64,000 nucleotides of DNA from Pseudomonas sp. N40(2020) (GTDB lineage: Bacteria > Pseudomonadota > Gammaproteobacteria > Pseudomonadales > Pseudomonadaceae), in contig NZ_JACSZV010000007.1 in the NCBI RefSeq assembly GCF_014472415.1, positions 62,001 through 126,000 on the forward strand, given 5' to 3'. The position numbers and the translations under genes were made by a program. Of the stretch, positions 18,193-28,336 are shown in pieces. Each line of letters begins with the position of its first letter. The first letter of the stretch is position 1. Below the pieces are notes generated by a model that saw only the letters and a list, made by a program, of their open reading frames with translations, had not been told where the DNA came from and did not search any database.

Positions 18193-19062
18193 TCAAGGCT
18201 TGGACTTTTCCAGATAGCGGAAGAAGTCGCTGCTTGGGTCGAGGACCAGGACGTCGGATTTGTTCGCGAAGCTTTCACGGTAGGCGCGCAGGCTACGGTA
18301 GAAACCGTAGAATTCCTGATCCTGGCCGTAGGCCTTGGAGTAGATCGCAGCGGCCTGGGCGTCACCGTCACCGCGAATCTCTTCGGATTCACGATAGGCT
18401 TCAGCCAGCAGCACACGGCGTTGGCGATCAGCGTCGGCACGGATGCCTTCTGCCAGCTCGTTACCCTTGGCGCGGTGCTCGCGAGCTTCACGCTCACGCT
18501 CGGTGCTCATACGTTCAAACACACTGCGGTTCACTTCTTTCGGCAGATCGATGGTCTTGACCCGGACATCGACAACTTCGATACCCAGCTCCTTTTCCGC
18601 CATCTTGTTCAGCGAAGCAGTGATGTCAGCCATCAGCGCATCACGCTCACCAGACACAACTTCGTGCAGGGTGCGCTTACCGAACTGGTCACGCAGACCG
18701 GATTCCAGACGACGGGACAGGCGCTCGTCGGCGATTTGCTTGAGGCCGGAAGTTGCGGTGTAGAAGCGCTCGGCATCTTTCACGCGCCACTTGGCGTAGG
18801 CATCGACCATCACGGCTTTCTTTTCCAGGGTCAGGAAACGCTGCGTCGGTGCATCCAGCGTCATCAGACGTGCGTCGAATTTACGCACCTGGTTAACGTA
18901 AGGCACTTTCACATGCAGACCCGGCTGAACATCCGCCTGCACCACACGACCGAATTGCAGCAACACCGCGCGCTCGGTCTGAGCGACGATGTAGAAGCAG
19001 TTCCAGCCAACCAGTACCACGACAACGCCAACGATCAGGGCGATCAGCGATTTATTGCTCAT
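18193..19062 (-). CDS. hflC: HflC, subunit of the HflKC complex
   Basis: SPFH/band-7 protein that with HflK forms a cage around the FtsH protease in the inner membrane and tempers its activity. 289 residues: an N-terminal membrane anchor ('LIALIVGVVVVLVGWNCFYIV', residues 6-26), the band-7 domain ('VVQADVQPGLHVKVPYVNQV'), and a long charged helical region ('REREAREHRAKGNELAEGI'). Its start overlaps the hflK stop by one base (TGATG). Confidence 0.97.
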   Translation of the reverse strand: MSNKSLIALIVGVVVVLVGWNCFYIVAQTERAVLLQFGRVVQADVQPGLHVKVPYVNQVRKFDARLMTLDAPTQRFLTLEKKAVMVDAYAKWRVKDAERFYTATSGLKQIADERLSRRLESGLRDQFGKRTLHEVVSGERDALMADITASLNKMAEKELGIEVVDVRVKTIDLPKEVNRSVFERMSTEREREAREHRAKGNELAEGIRADADRQRRVLLAEAYRESEEIRGDGDAQAAAIYSKAYGQDQEFYGFYRSLRAYRESFANKSDVLVLDPSSDFFRYLEKSKP

Positions 19063-20234
19063 CAGCGGGTCTCCCTTGTACGCGACTGCGGCACGTCAGT
19101 GACATGCGGCGTGACATCCGTGTTGCTGGCGGCAGCCGAACCGGTGACCGGTGCATTGCTGCCCGAACTGTTCTGAATCATTTTGTCCAACGGCAAGTAA
19201 AGCAGGTTGCTCTGGCCGTCTTTATTACCGGTCACGAGTACCTTGCTGGTATTGCTGAAGACTTCCTGCATGGTGTCCAGATACAGACGCTGGCGGGTGA
19301 CTTCAGGGGCCTTGCGATACTCGGCGACCAGTTTGGTAAAGCGATCTGCCTCACCCTTGGCGCGCGAAACCGTTTCGTCGCGATAACCGTTGGCATCTTC
19401 AAGGATGCGCTGGGCCTGACCACGGGCTTCCGGCACCACGCCGTTGGCGTAGGTTTCAGCCTGGTTGCGCGAACGCTGCTCGTCTTCACGGGCGCGGATC
19501 ACGTCATCAAAGGCTTCCTGCACTTCACGCGGTGCGGCTGCGCTCTGTACGTTGACCTGAGTGACGGTGATGCCGGTGCGATAGGTATCGAGGAAGCGTT
19601 GCAGACGCTCCTTGATTTCGCTGGCCATCAATTCACGACCTTCGGTCAGCACCTGGTCCATGGCAGTCGAACCCACCACGTGGCGCAAGGCGCTGTCGGT
19701 CGCATGCTGCAGGCTGATTTCCGGCTGATCGACGTTCAGCACGAAATCCTGCAGGTTGCTGATCTTGTACTGCACGGTCAGCGGCACTTCGACGATGTTC
19801 TCGTCTTCGGTCAGCATCTGGCCCTGCTTGGTGTAGGCACGCTCACGCGTGACGTTTTCCATGTACTTTTTATCGATCGGCGGGAAGTAGATGTTCAGGC
19901 CGGGGCCGACGGTTTCGTAGTACTTGCCGAAGCGCAGCACCACGGCTTGCTCCTGCTCGTCGACCACATAGACCGCGCTGTACAGCCAGACGGCCGCCAG
20001 CACAACGAGGCCGATACCGAGCAGAGCGCCGAAGCCGCCACTACTCCTGCCCGAACCACCGCCGTCATCACCACCGCGTTTCTTACCACCACCGAACAAC
20101 CCGTTCAGGCTTTCCTGCAGCTTTCGGAAGGCCTCGTCGAGATCCGGTGGCCCCTTGCGGTCGCCGTTATTGCGGCGCTTGCCACCCCAAGGATCCTGAT
20201 TGTTCGAGTTGCCACCCGGCTCATTCCAAGCCAT
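19062..20234 (-). CDS. hflK: HflK, subunit of the HflKC complex
   Basis: Partner of HflC in the FtsH-regulating SPFH complex. 390 residues from the ATG at 20234 (MAWNEPGGNSNNQDPWG), which has GGAGA eight bases upstream. The N-terminal ~60 residues are Gly/Asn/Asp-rich and cytoplasmic ('GGGKKRGGDDGGGSGRSSGG'), followed by a membrane segment ('LLGIGLVVLAAVWLYSAVYV'), the band-7 domain and a coiled-coil region. Upstream lies hflX with a 96-base gap. Confidence 0.97.
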   Translation of the reverse strand: MAWNEPGGNSNNQDPWGGKRRNNGDRKGPPDLDEAFRKLQESLNGLFGGGKKRGGDDGGGSGRSSGGFGALLGIGLVVLAAVWLYSAVYVVDEQEQAVVLRFGKYYETVGPGLNIYFPPIDKKYMENVTRERAYTKQGQMLTEDENIVEVPLTVQYKISNLQDFVLNVDQPEISLQHATDSALRHVVGSTAMDQVLTEGRELMASEIKERLQRFLDTYRTGITVTQVNVQSAAAPREVQEAFDDVIRAREDEQRSRNQAETYANGVVPEARGQAQRILEDANGYRDETVSRAKGEADRFTKLVAEYRKAPEVTRQRLYLDTMQEVFSNTSKVLVTGNKDGQSNLLYLPLDKMIQNSSGSNAPVTGSAAASNTDVTPHVTDVPQSRTRETR

Positions 20235-20330
20235 AGCGCTCTCCATCTGATAAAGCAAAGACGCACCCACGGCGCGCCGACCAATGCTACAGAATGCCTG
20301 CCGTTGCGGCACAACCGCTTTGTCAGGCTT

Positions 20331-21632
20331 TTATTGCAAAGTGTGTTGCTCGATGAATTCCATCGGCTGCAATCCTTCGCGGCTTACCAGTCGATTCAAC
20401 TCGACCCGGGGCAAACGAACGGCCAGCAAGCTGATGCCTTCTTCGTCGTGTTCTTCTTTCTGCACCGCACCGAGTTCGAAGAACTGCGCACGCAGTCGAG
20501 CGAATCGTTGCGGCAAACGCAATGTGCCCACAAACAAATCGCTGCCCAGCAACTCGGCAATGGCTTGCTCAAGCAATTCCAGACCACTGCCATCACGCGC
20601 GGACAGCCAGACCCGTTGCGGCTTGCCATCGGCATCGCGCTGGATTTGTGGCTCAACGCCTTCAAGCAAATCGAGTTTGTTGTATACCTCGAGGATCGGC
20701 AAGTCCTGGGCTCCAATCTCACCCAGCACCACCATCACCTGCTCGATCTGCAACATGCGATCCGGCTCGGCCGCATCGATCACGTGCAACAGCAGATCGG
20801 AGTTGCTCGACTCTTCGAGCGTAGACCGAAATGCTTCGACCAGCTTGTGGGGCAAGTGACGGATGAACCCCACGGTGTCGGCCAAAACAATCGGCCCGAG
20901 GTCGTCCAGTTCGAGACGGCGCAGGGTCGGGTCCAGCGTGGCGAACAACTGATCCGCCGCGTACACGTCGGATTTCGTCACGTTATTGAAGAGTGTGGAT
21001 TTACCGGCGTTGGTATACCCCACCAGAGACACGGTAGGAATATCCGCACGCGAGCGGCCGCGTCGCGACTGTTCGCGCTGGCTGCGCACTTTTTCCAGCC
21101 GGCCCTTGATCTGGCGCAGGCGAACCCGCAACAGACGACGGTCGGTTTCCAGTTGTGTTTCACCCGGACCACGCATGCCGATGCCACCACCTTGACGCTC
21201 AAGGTGAGTCCAGCCACGAACCAGCCGGGTGCTCATGTGGTCAAGCTGGGCCAGTTCGACCTGGAGCTTGCCTTCATGGGTGCGGGCGCGCTGGGCGAAA
21301 ATATCGAGAATCAGACCGGTGCGGTCGATCACGCGACACTCGAAAACACGTTCGAGGTTACGTTCCTGACTGGGCGTGAGGATGTGATTGAAGATAACCA
21401 GATCGGCCTTTTCGGCATGAACCAGGTCGCGTAGTTCCTCGACCTTGCCACTGCCAATCAGGAATTTGGCGGTTGGCCGATGACGCGGCACGTTAAAAAA
21501 CGCAACGGTCTCGGCGCCCGCCGAATTAGCCAGCTCCTGAAACTCCTGCGGATCTTCGCGCGCCTCAGGGTCCTGTCCATCCAAGTGAACGAGGATGACC
21601 CGTTCACCACCACCGTGGCGCTCAAAGAACAA
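20331..21632 (-). CDS. hflX: GTPase HflX
   Basis: Ribosome-associated GTPase that splits or rescues stalled 70S ribosomes under stress. 433 residues: an N-terminal nucleotide-binding HflX domain ('QEFQELANSAGAETVAFFNV'), a helical linker ('LRVRLRQIKGRLEKVRSQRE'), and the G domain with G1 'GYTNAGKSTLFN', 'DTVGFIRHLPHKLVEAF' (G3) and 'VYNKLDLL' (G4). The start lies 12 bases after the hfq stop, so the two are co-transcribed. Confidence 0.97.
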   Translation of the reverse strand: MFFERHGGGERVILVHLDGQDPEAREDPQEFQELANSAGAETVAFFNVPRHRPTAKFLIGSGKVEELRDLVHAEKADLVIFNHILTPSQERNLERVFECRVIDRTGLILDIFAQRARTHEGKLQVELAQLDHMSTRLVRGWTHLERQGGGIGMRGPGETQLETDRRLLRVRLRQIKGRLEKVRSQREQSRRGRSRADIPTVSLVGYTNAGKSTLFNNVTKSDVYAADQLFATLDPTLRRLELDDLGPIVLADTVGFIRHLPHKLVEAFRSTLEESSNSDLLLHVIDAAEPDRMLQIEQVMVVLGEIGAQDLPILEVYNKLDLLEGVEPQIQRDADGKPQRVWLSARDGSGLELLEQAIAELLGSDLFVGTLRLPQRFARLRAQFFELGAVQKEEHDEEGISLLAVRLPRVELNRLVSREGLQPMEFIEQHTLQ

Positions 21633-21644
21633 AGGAGACTCCTA

Positions 21645-21911
21645 TCAGGCGTTACCCGGAGCTGGATCTGCGTCGCCCTGTTCATTTTCGGTTGCGCTAG
21701 GCAGACGAATTGGACGAACTGGCACGACGGTAGAGATAGCGTGTTTATAAACCATCTGGCTGACGGTGTTTTTCAGCAGGATCACGAACTGGTCGAAGGA
21801 CTCGATCGTGCCTTGCAGTTTGATACCGTTGACCAGGTAGATTGAAACCCCAACTTTCTCTTTACGTAAAGTATTCAAGTAAGGGTCTTGTAGCGAATGC
21901 CCTTTTGACAT
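21645..21911 (-). CDS. hfq: RNA chaperone Hfq
   Basis: Hexameric Sm-like protein that pairs small RNAs with their targets. 88 residues from the ATG at 21911 ([13 protein letters not shown]); AAGGAG lies eight bases before it, which favours this start over a codon three residues upstream. Sm1 '[20 protein letters not shown]' and Sm2 '[10 protein letters not shown]' are intact; the C-terminal tail is short and acidic, as in Pseudomonas. It lies downstream of miaA with a 95-base spacer. Confidence 0.98.
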   Translation of the reverse strand: MSKGHSLQDPYLNTLRKEKVGVSIYLVNGIKLQGTIESFDQFVILLKNTVSQMVYKHAISTVVPVRPIRLPSATENEQGDADPAPGNA

Positions 21912-22006
21912 GTGCCGCACTCCTTTAAGGATTCAATAATAAAAAATAGGTAATTCAGATGGCTTTGGCCGCCACACCCCCAAGGATAGACGGCAATTGC
22001 AAGGAC

Positions 22007-22978
22007 TCAGCTCAATATGGAGATGGTCCCAAGGTATTTCAAGGCGCGTGGCAGATTGTCGCAATCAAGACTGTCCAGCCAGTGTAAATCTTCCCAGCTG
22101 CGCAGCCAGGTGAACTGGCGTTTGGCCAATTGGCGCGTGGCGATGATTCCGCGCTCCTGCATTTCGGCCAAGCTCAGTTTGCCATCCAGGTAATCCCAGA
22201 CTTGGCGGTAACCTACTGCACGTATAGACGGCAACCCGGCATGCAGGTCACTTCTTTTACGCAGGGCTACGACCTCGTCGATGAATCCCTGTTCCAACAT
22301 ATTTGTGAATCTTTGTTTAATACGCTCGTGCAGTACCTGACGATTCGCCGGGGCAATGGCCAAGTTCGCGACAGTATAGGGCAATTGTTGCAGTCCCGAA
22401 GCGGCTGCTTCAGTACTTTGCGCAGATTGTTGCTGGCGCAGGGCAGTCATGCTCTGACCGCTGACCCGATAAACCTCCAGCGCCCGACTCAGACGCTGTG
22501 GATCGTTCGGATGTATCCGCGCCGCTGACTCCGGGTCGATGGCTGCCAATTGCTCGTGCAAGGCTTGCCAGCCAAGGCGTGCAGCCTCTTCTTCGATCTG
22601 CGCGCGCACCCCGGGGTCGGCTGCCGGCATGTCTGCCAGGCCGTCGACCAAAGCCTTGTAATAGAGCATCGTGCCGCCGACCAGCAGCGGAATTTTTCCG
22701 CGCGAAGTGATTTCGGCCATTGCTTGCAGGGCATCACGCCGAAAATCAGCAGCCGAATACGCTTCAGCCGGATCAAGAATGTCGATCAAACGGTGCGGAT
22801 GCTCAGCCAACAGTTCTTTTGAAGGCTTGGCGGTGCCGATGTCCATGCCGCGATAAACCAGCGCAGAATCGACGCTGATCAACTCGCACGGCAATACCTT
22901 GGACAGCTCGATGGCCAGGTCGGTCTTGCCCGCAGCGGTCGGGCCCATCAGAAAAATCGCTGGAGGAAGCTGGCTCAT
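22007..22978 (-). CDS. miaA: tRNA dimethylallyltransferase MiaA
   Basis: Transfers dimethylallyl to A37 of tRNAs that read UNN codons. 323 residues from the ATG at 22978, which overlaps the mutL stop (TGATG). Walker A '[14 protein letters not shown]' lies near residue 10, followed by '[19 protein letters not shown]' and '[18 protein letters not shown]', both signature segments. It continues the nnrD-tsaE-amiB-mutL-miaA-hfq chain known in gamma-proteobacteria. Confidence 0.97.
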   Translation of the reverse strand: MSQLPPAIFLMGPTAAGKTDLAIELSKVLPCELISVDSALVYRGMDIGTAKPSKELLAEHPHRLIDILDPAEAYSAADFRRDALQAMAEITSRGKIPLLVGGTMLYYKALVDGLADMPAADPGVRAQIEEEAARLGWQALHEQLAAIDPESAARIHPNDPQRLSRALEVYRVSGQSMTALRQQQSAQSTEAAASGLQQLPYTVANLAIAPANRQVLHERIKQRFTNMLEQGFIDEVVALRKRSDLHAGLPSIRAVGYRQVWDYLDGKLSLAEMQERGIIATRQLAKRQFTWLRSWEDLHWLDSLDCDNLPRALKYLGTISILS

Positions 22979-24888
22979 CAACGACCGCGCAAGAACAGTT
23001 TGTCCAGATCGTCCAGGCCCAGTTGGGTCCAGGTCGGTCGGCCATGATTGCATTGACCGCTGCGCTCGGTGTTTTCCATGTCACGCAGCAGGCCGTTCAT
23101 TTCCGGCAGGGCCAGGCGCCGGTTGGCGCGGATCGCGCCGTGGCAGGCCATGGTGCCCAGCAGTTCGTTGAGGTGCGCCTGAATCCGGTCGCTAGTGCCG
23201 TATTCCATCAAATCCGACAGCACATCACCCACCAGACGATTAGCCTCAGCCTGCTTGAGCAAAGCCGGAATCTGTCGAATAGCCAATGTTTCCGGGCCAA
23301 GGCGTTGCAACTCGAAGCCAAGACGCTGAAACCACGCCGCATGCTCTTCGGCGCAATCGGCCTCGCGCTGACTCACCGCCAGAGACTCAGGCACCAGCAA
23401 CGGCTGGCCGCTAAGACCTTCGCTGGCCATGGCAATCTTCAGGCGTTCGTACATGATCCGCTCGTGGGCGGCGTGCATGTCCACCAAAACCAGCCCTTGG
23501 GCATTCTCGGACAGAATGTAGATGCCCTTGAGCTGCGCCAGCGCGTACCCGAGGGGTGGAATATCTTCCTGACCGGCCGGCAGCGCATTGGCGTTGGCTT
23601 CAGGCAACGGCGCGAAAAACTCGCGATACGCAGCCTGAGCCTCAGCGGCAGGCGGCATCGCCGATTGCGGACGCGGCGTGTATTGATACTGATAAGCGCC
23701 ACCAGCGCTGGCGCCCGCCGACGTATTGAACGCCGGTTGCGCCTGCGGTTGCTCAAGCAACGCATTGGCCGCCAGACGCATTTCACCCTGCGGGCCGAAC
23801 TCACCGGCATCAAGGCCGGTTGGCCGGACGACGGCGGTGGTGACTGAACCGGCAAGCTGATCTTCCGGACGCACATCGCCCAGCGCGCGGTGCAGCGTGC
23901 CGTAAAGGAAGTCATGCACCATGCGCCCATCGCGAAAGCGCACTTCGTGCTTGGTCGGGTGCACGTTGACGTCCACCGCCGCCGGGTCGACCTCGAAAAA
24001 CAGCGCAAACGTCGGGTGCCGACCGTTGAACAAGACGTCGCGGTAGGCCTGACGCACCGCGTGGGCCACGAGCTTGTCGCGCACCGCCCGGCCATTGACA
24101 AAGAAGTACTGCAAGTCCGCCTGGCTGCGGTTGAAGGTCGGCAAACCGACCCAGCCCCACAGGTGCAAGCCGTTACGCTCGATCTCGATAGGCAAGGCTT
24201 GCTCCAGGAAACCCGAACCACAGATCGCCGCCACACGCCGCGCACGCGCCGCGTCATCGTGGGCTTCGTGCAGGCTGAGAATGGTCTTGCCGTTGTGGCG
24301 CAGATGAAACGCCACGTCGAAACGCGCCAGTGCAAGACGCTTGATCACTTCTTGCAGGTGATCGAATTCGGTTTTTTCGGTCTTGAGGAATTTGCGCCGC
24401 GCCGGGGTGTTGAAGAACAGGTCGCGGACTTCAACCGAGGTGCCGACCGGGTGCGCGGCCGGTTGCACGCGAGGCGCCATGTCGCGACCTTCGGTTTCGA
24501 CCTGCCAGGCCTGATCGGCGTCACGGGTGCGCGAGGTCAGGGTCAGGCGCGCGACGGAACTGATCGACGCCAGTGCCTCACCGCGAAAGCCCAGGCTCAT
24601 CACCTGTTCGAGGTCTTCCAGATTACGAATCTTGCTGGTGGCGTGACGGGCCAGCGCCAGCGGCAAGTCGTCGGCGGAGATGCCGCTGCCGTCGTCGCGG
24701 ACTCGCAGCAGCTTGACGCCGCCCTGCTCGACATCGACATCGATGCGCTTGGCGCCGGAGTCGAGGCTGTTTTCCAGCAGCTCCTTGATCACCGACGCCG
24801 GGCGCTCGACCACCTCACCGGCGGCGATCTGGTTCGCCAGCCGGGGGCTGAGCAGTTCGATGCGGGCTGCGTTCAGCACTTCGTTCAT
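22978..24888 (-). CDS. mutL: DNA mismatch repair protein MutL
   Basis: Links mismatch recognition by MutS to strand removal. 636 residues: an N-terminal GHKL ATPase ('[20 protein letters not shown]', '[20 protein letters not shown]', '[16 protein letters not shown]'), a Pro/Ala/Gln-rich linker around residues 345-430, and a C-terminal dimerisation domain. The C-terminal part carries '[14 protein letters not shown]', which fits the metal-binding DxHAx2Ex4E endonuclease motif missing from E. coli MutL, in line with Pseudomonas using MutL rather than MutH for nicking. Start overlaps the amiB stop by four bases. Confidence 0.98.
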   Translation of the reverse strand: MNEVLNAARIELLSPRLANQIAAGEVVERPASVIKELLENSLDSGAKRIDVDVEQGGVKLLRVRDDGSGISADDLPLALARHATSKIRNLEDLEQVMSLGFRGEALASISSVARLTLTSRTRDADQAWQVETEGRDMAPRVQPAAHPVGTSVEVRDLFFNTPARRKFLKTEKTEFDHLQEVIKRLALARFDVAFHLRHNGKTILSLHEAHDDAARARRVAAICGSGFLEQALPIEIERNGLHLWGWVGLPTFNRSQADLQYFFVNGRAVRDKLVAHAVRQAYRDVLFNGRHPTFALFFEVDPAAVDVNVHPTKHEVRFRDGRMVHDFLYGTLHRALGDVRPEDQLAGSVTTAVVRPTGLDAGEFGPQGEMRLAANALLEQPQAQPAFNTSAGASAGGAYQYQYTPRPQSAMPPAAEAQAAYREFFAPLPEANANALPAGQEDIPPLGYALAQLKGIYILSENAQGLVLVDMHAAHERIMYERLKIAMASEGLSGQPLLVPESLAVSQREADCAEEHAAWFQRLGFELQRLGPETLAIRQIPALLKQAEANRLVGDVLSDLMEYGTSDRIQAHLNELLGTMACHGAIRANRRLALPEMNGLLRDMENTERSGQCNHGRPTWTQLGLDDLDKLFLRGR

Positions 24889-26300
24889 TCTTTGGACGCC
24901 AATTCGGTGCCAGGAATGGTCAGGTGTTGGCCGACTTTCAGCTCATCGCTTTTCAGGTTGTTCGCGCTGCGCAATGTGGCCGGCGATACCTGATAGCGCA
25001 CGCCGATCATTGCCAGCGTTTCACCCGGGCCGACACGGTGGTCACGCGGGCCCTGGGCGATCTTGCCGGAATCACGCAGCCAGGCAATGTAGGTGCCCGG
25101 TGGCGGATTCTGCTGGAAGAACTGGCGCACGCCGCTGCTGATCGAACGTGCCAGCGCTTGCTGGTGGCTCGACGCCGAGAGTTTGTTCGCTTCGTTGGCA
25201 TTGGAGATGAAGCCGGTTTCAACCAGGATCGACGGGATATCCGGCGACTTCAGTACCATGAACCCGGCCTGCTCCACGCGCTGTTTGTGCAGCGGTGTGA
25301 CGCGGCCGATGTTGGTCAGAACTTTCTGACCGACGTTGAGGCTGGAGGTCAGCGAAGCCGTCATCGACAGGTCGAGCAACACGCCGGCGAGCATACGGTC
25401 CTTGTCGTCGAGGCTGACATTGCCGGCACCGCCGATCAGGTCGGAACGGTTTTCGCTGTCGGCCAGCCAACGGGCGGTCTCCGACGTCGCGCCGCGATCA
25501 GACAGGGCGAACACCGATGCACCGAAAGCTGCCGCAGACGGCGCAGCGTCGGCGTGGATCGACACGAACAGGTCGGCGCCCTTTTTGCGGGCAATTTCGG
25601 TACGCCCGCGCAACGGAATGAAGTAGTCGCCGGTGCGGGTCAATTCGGCGCGGAAGCCTTTCATGCCGTTGACTTGACGTTGCAGTTCGCGAGCGATCTG
25701 CAGCACCACGTCTTTTTCACGCTGACCACGCGAACCGGACGCACCCGGGTCTTCGCCACCGTGGCCGGCGTCAATCACCACAATAATGTCGCGCTTGCCG
25801 GCCGGGGCCGGCGGCAGCTTGATTGTCGGCTCGGTCGGGGTGACCGGCACGGCCGGTACAGTCGCAACCCGCGGCGTTGGCGCAGGCGGCGGCGCCGCGT
25901 CGGCCGCGTTATCGAACAGATCGACCACCAGGCGATTGCCGTACTGCGCGTTAGGCGCCAGCGAGAAGCTTTTCGGGGTGACGGCTTTTTTCAGATCGAT
26001 GACCACCCGCAGGTCGGTCGGCGTGCGCTGGGCCGAGCGCATCGCGGTGATCGGCGTGTTCGCGGTCTGCACATTCAGCGGCGCGCCAAGGGTGGCGCCG
26101 TTGATGTCGATCACCAGCCGATCCGGTGAGGTCAGGGTGAAAACACTGTGCTGCACCGGGCCGCTCAGGTCGAAGACCAGTCGCGTGTTGTCCGGCGCCC
26201 GCCACAGGCGCACGCTGTTGACCTTTGAGTCGGCCACAGCGTTGACGGTTACTGCCATCAATATCAGTCCAGCGGCAGCCACCAACGCGCGAAAGCGCAT
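24885..26300 (-). CDS. amiB: N-acetylmuramoyl-L-alanine amidase with AMIN and LysM domains (AmiB type)
   Basis: Periplasmic zinc amidase that cleaves peptidoglycan stem peptides during daughter-cell separation. Start at 26300 ([11 protein letters not shown]) gives a clean signal peptide of about 25 residues; ATGs at 26312 and 26315 add four or five residues. Order: AMIN domain ('[17 protein letters not shown]'), a Pro-rich linker near residue 155, Amidase_3 with zinc ligands in '[16 protein letters not shown]' and '[11 protein letters not shown]' and the Glu of '[10 protein letters not shown]', and a C-terminal LysM ('[20 protein letters not shown]'). Lies between tsaE and mutL, as in E. coli. 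Confidence 0.95.
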   Translation of the reverse strand: MRFRALVAAAGLILMAVTVNAVADSKVNSVRLWRAPDNTRLVFDLSGPVQHSVFTLTSPDRLVIDINGATLGAPLNVQTANTPITAMRSAQRTPTDLRVVIDLKKAVTPKSFSLAPNAQYGNRLVVDLFDNAADAAPPPAPTPRVATVPAVPVTPTEPTIKLPPAPAGKRDIIVVIDAGHGGEDPGASGSRGQREKDVVLQIARELQRQVNGMKGFRAELTRTGDYFIPLRGRTEIARKKGADLFVSIHADAAPSAAAFGASVFALSDRGATSETARWLADSENRSDLIGGAGNVSLDDKDRMLAGVLLDLSMTASLTSSLNVGQKVLTNIGRVTPLHKQRVEQAGFMVLKSPDIPSILVETGFISNANEANKLSASSHQQALARSISSGVRQFFQQNPPPGTYIAWLRDSGKIAQGPRDHRVGPGETLAMIGVRYQVSPATLRSANNLKSDELKVGQHLTIPGTELASKE

Positions 26301-26315
26301 ACCTAACCCCATCAT

Positions 26316-26786
26316 CTAATTGGATTCCAACGCCAAAGCGGCACACCAGGCCTCGCCACGCGAGCCCTGGGATAAAATTTTCAGCGAACGCCCGCTGTCT
26401 TGCGGGCTAATGGTAATGGTCAGGTCCGGCTTTGGCAAAAAGCCTGCACCTTTATCGGGCCATTCGATCAGGCACAGTGCGTCGTCTTCGAAATAGTCGC
26501 GGATGCCGAGAAACTCCAGCTCTTCCGGATCGACCAGGCGATACAGGTCAAAGTGGAAGGCGCGGATATCGCCAATCTCGTAGGGTTCGACCAAGGTGAA
26601 GGTCGGACTTTTCACCGCCCCGACGTGCCCCAACCCACGAATGATCCCTCGGGACAGCGTGGTTTTGCCCATCCCCAGGTTGCCCTCGAGGAAAATAAGG
26701 CCGTGGCCCTGGGTCACCCGGGCGATCCGTGCGCCAAAGTCGCTCATGGCCTGTTCATCGGCCAGGTACAGGGTTACTTCAGACAC
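26316..26786 (-). CDS. tsaE: tRNA threonylcarbamoyladenosine biosynthesis protein TsaE
   Basis: ATPase needed with TsaB and TsaD to make t6A37 in tRNAs reading ANN codons. 156 residues with Walker A 'EGNLGMGKTTLSRGII' near residue 35, 'VKSPTFTLVEPY' and 'HFDLYRL', the family signatures. The start is GTG at 26786 with GGAGGAG nine bases upstream; it overlaps the 3' end of nnrD by 13 bases. Confidence 0.95.
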   Translation of the reverse strand: MSEVTLYLADEQAMSDFGARIARVTQGHGLIFLEGNLGMGKTTLSRGIIRGLGHVGAVKSPTFTLVEPYEIGDIRAFHFDLYRLVDPEELEFLGIRDYFEDDALCLIEWPDKGAGFLPKPDLTITISPQDSGRSLKILSQGSRGEAWCAALALESN

Positions 26787-28273
26787 GGTGCATACTCCTC
26801 CAACAACTGACGAATGACTGGAATCAAATCACTGGCCGCCAGCCCACGGCCGAATTTCCCTTGTTGCATCCCGGCATTGGCGTGCAGCCAGACCGCCAGA
26901 CAGGCGGCATCGAAACCGTCCATGCCTTGCGCCAACAGTGCGCCGGTCAAGCCTGCCAGTACATCGCCGAGCCCAGCGGTGGCCATGGCCGGATGGCCCT
27001 GGTGACACAACGCCAGACGCCCATCGGGATGCGCGATCAAAGTGCCGGCGCCTTTCAGCACCACCACTGCTGTATGTTTTTTGCTCAAAGCCAAAGCGGC
27101 CGCCGGGCGATCCACCTGTACTTCAGCAGTACTGATCCCCAGCAAACGCGCGGCTTCGCCCGGATGCGGAGTGATCACGCAATCCTTGGGCAGGCTGATG
27201 AATCCGCTGGCCAGCAGATTCAATGCATCGGCGTCCCACACTTGTGGCAACGGCGCGTTGACGGCGGCAGACAACAGCACCCGCCCCCAACTCGCCTGTC
27301 CAAGCCCCGGCCCGACGACCAGCACTGACACTTTTTCCAGCAGACTCATCAATTGATTGGCCGATGAAACCCCTAGCGCCATCACTTCCGGAACCCGCGT
27401 CAGCGCCGCCGACACGTGCTCCGGTCGCGTTGCCAGCGAAACCATGCCCGCCCCGCTGCGCAGTGCGCTTTCGGTGCTGAGCAGAATCGCCCCGCCGAAA
27501 CCGTGATCGCCACCGATCAACAACAAATGCCCGAATCGCCCTTTGTGCGCGGCCTGCGCACGTGCGGCCAGACGCGGCAGATTAGCCGCATTGAGGCGTC
27601 GAGCGCTGACAGGAATGTCACGATAGATTTCGGTCGTGGCCTGCAAATCATTAAATGCCAGATAGCCGATGTGATCCGCAGCATCGCCGGTGAACAGACC
27701 GATTTTCAGCCCAATGAAGGTGACGGTGAGGTCGGCGCGAACCGCGGCACCGAGCACATGCCCGGTATCAGCGGACAGTCCGGAAGGAATATCCACCGCC
27801 GTTACCGGCAAACCGCTGGCATTGATCGCCCTGACGGCACTGGCATATGGCTCGCGCACCTCACCGGTGAGGCCGGTGCCAAGCAAGGCATCGACGATGA
27901 TGCCGCGTAATGGGCTCAGGGGGTTCCAGCCCTGTATTGCCACGCCTTCGGTCACCGCCTCGGCATGGGCCAATGCTGCGTCGCCCTGCAAGCGCAGCGG
28001 ATCACCGACAGCCAACACCTGAACCTGCCAGCCTGCGCGCTGAGCGAGAACCGCTATCAGATAACCGTCACCGGCATTGTTGCCATGGCCGGCGAGCACC
28101 GTCAGTTCGGTCGCAGATGGCCATTGTCGGACCAGCGCCCGCCAGGTCGCATGTGCGGCGCGCTGCATCAATTCGAAGCCCGGCGTGCCGGCAGCAATCA
28201 GCCGTGCGTCGAGTTCGCGCACCTGAGCGGCGCAGTACAGCGCGTCGGGTAATTCATCTTTCGTGTGCGGCAT
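26774..28273 (-). CDS. nnrD: Bifunctional NAD(P)H-hydrate epimerase / ADP-dependent dehydratase
   Basis: Repairs hydrated NAD(P)H. 499 residues from the ATG at 28273 (MPHTKDELPDALY); the frame stays open upstream but without family similarity, and queG starts divergently there. The N-terminal YjeF epimerase domain has 'VLAGHGNNAGDGYLIAVLA'; the C-terminal ribokinase-like dehydratase domain has 'GGDHGFGGAILLSTESALRS', 'VLVVGPGLGQ', 'DADALNLLA' and 'TPHPGEAARLLG'. First gene of the chain to miaA/hfq. Confidence 0.95.
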   Translation of the reverse strand: MPHTKDELPDALYCAAQVRELDARLIAAGTPGFELMQRAAHATWRALVRQWPSATELTVLAGHGNNAGDGYLIAVLAQRAGWQVQVLAVGDPLRLQGDAALAHAEAVTEGVAIQGWNPLSPLRGIIVDALLGTGLTGEVREPYASAVRAINASGLPVTAVDIPSGLSADTGHVLGAAVRADLTVTFIGLKIGLFTGDAADHIGYLAFNDLQATTEIYRDIPVSARRLNAANLPRLAARAQAAHKGRFGHLLLIGGDHGFGGAILLSTESALRSGAGMVSLATRPEHVSAALTRVPEVMALGVSSANQLMSLLEKVSVLVVGPGLGQASWGRVLLSAAVNAPLPQVWDADALNLLASGFISLPKDCVITPHPGEAARLLGISTAEVQVDRPAAALALSKKHTAVVVLKGAGTLIAHPDGRLALCHQGHPAMATAGLGDVLAGLTGALLAQGMDGFDAACLAVWLHANAGMQQGKFGRGLAASDLIPVIRQLLEEYAPCLK

Positions 28274-28336
28274 GCGTCTTCGGGCTCCGATGTCTGGCAG
28301 AATTATACGCACCTCAGCTCCGGTTTCTCTCGCCTC

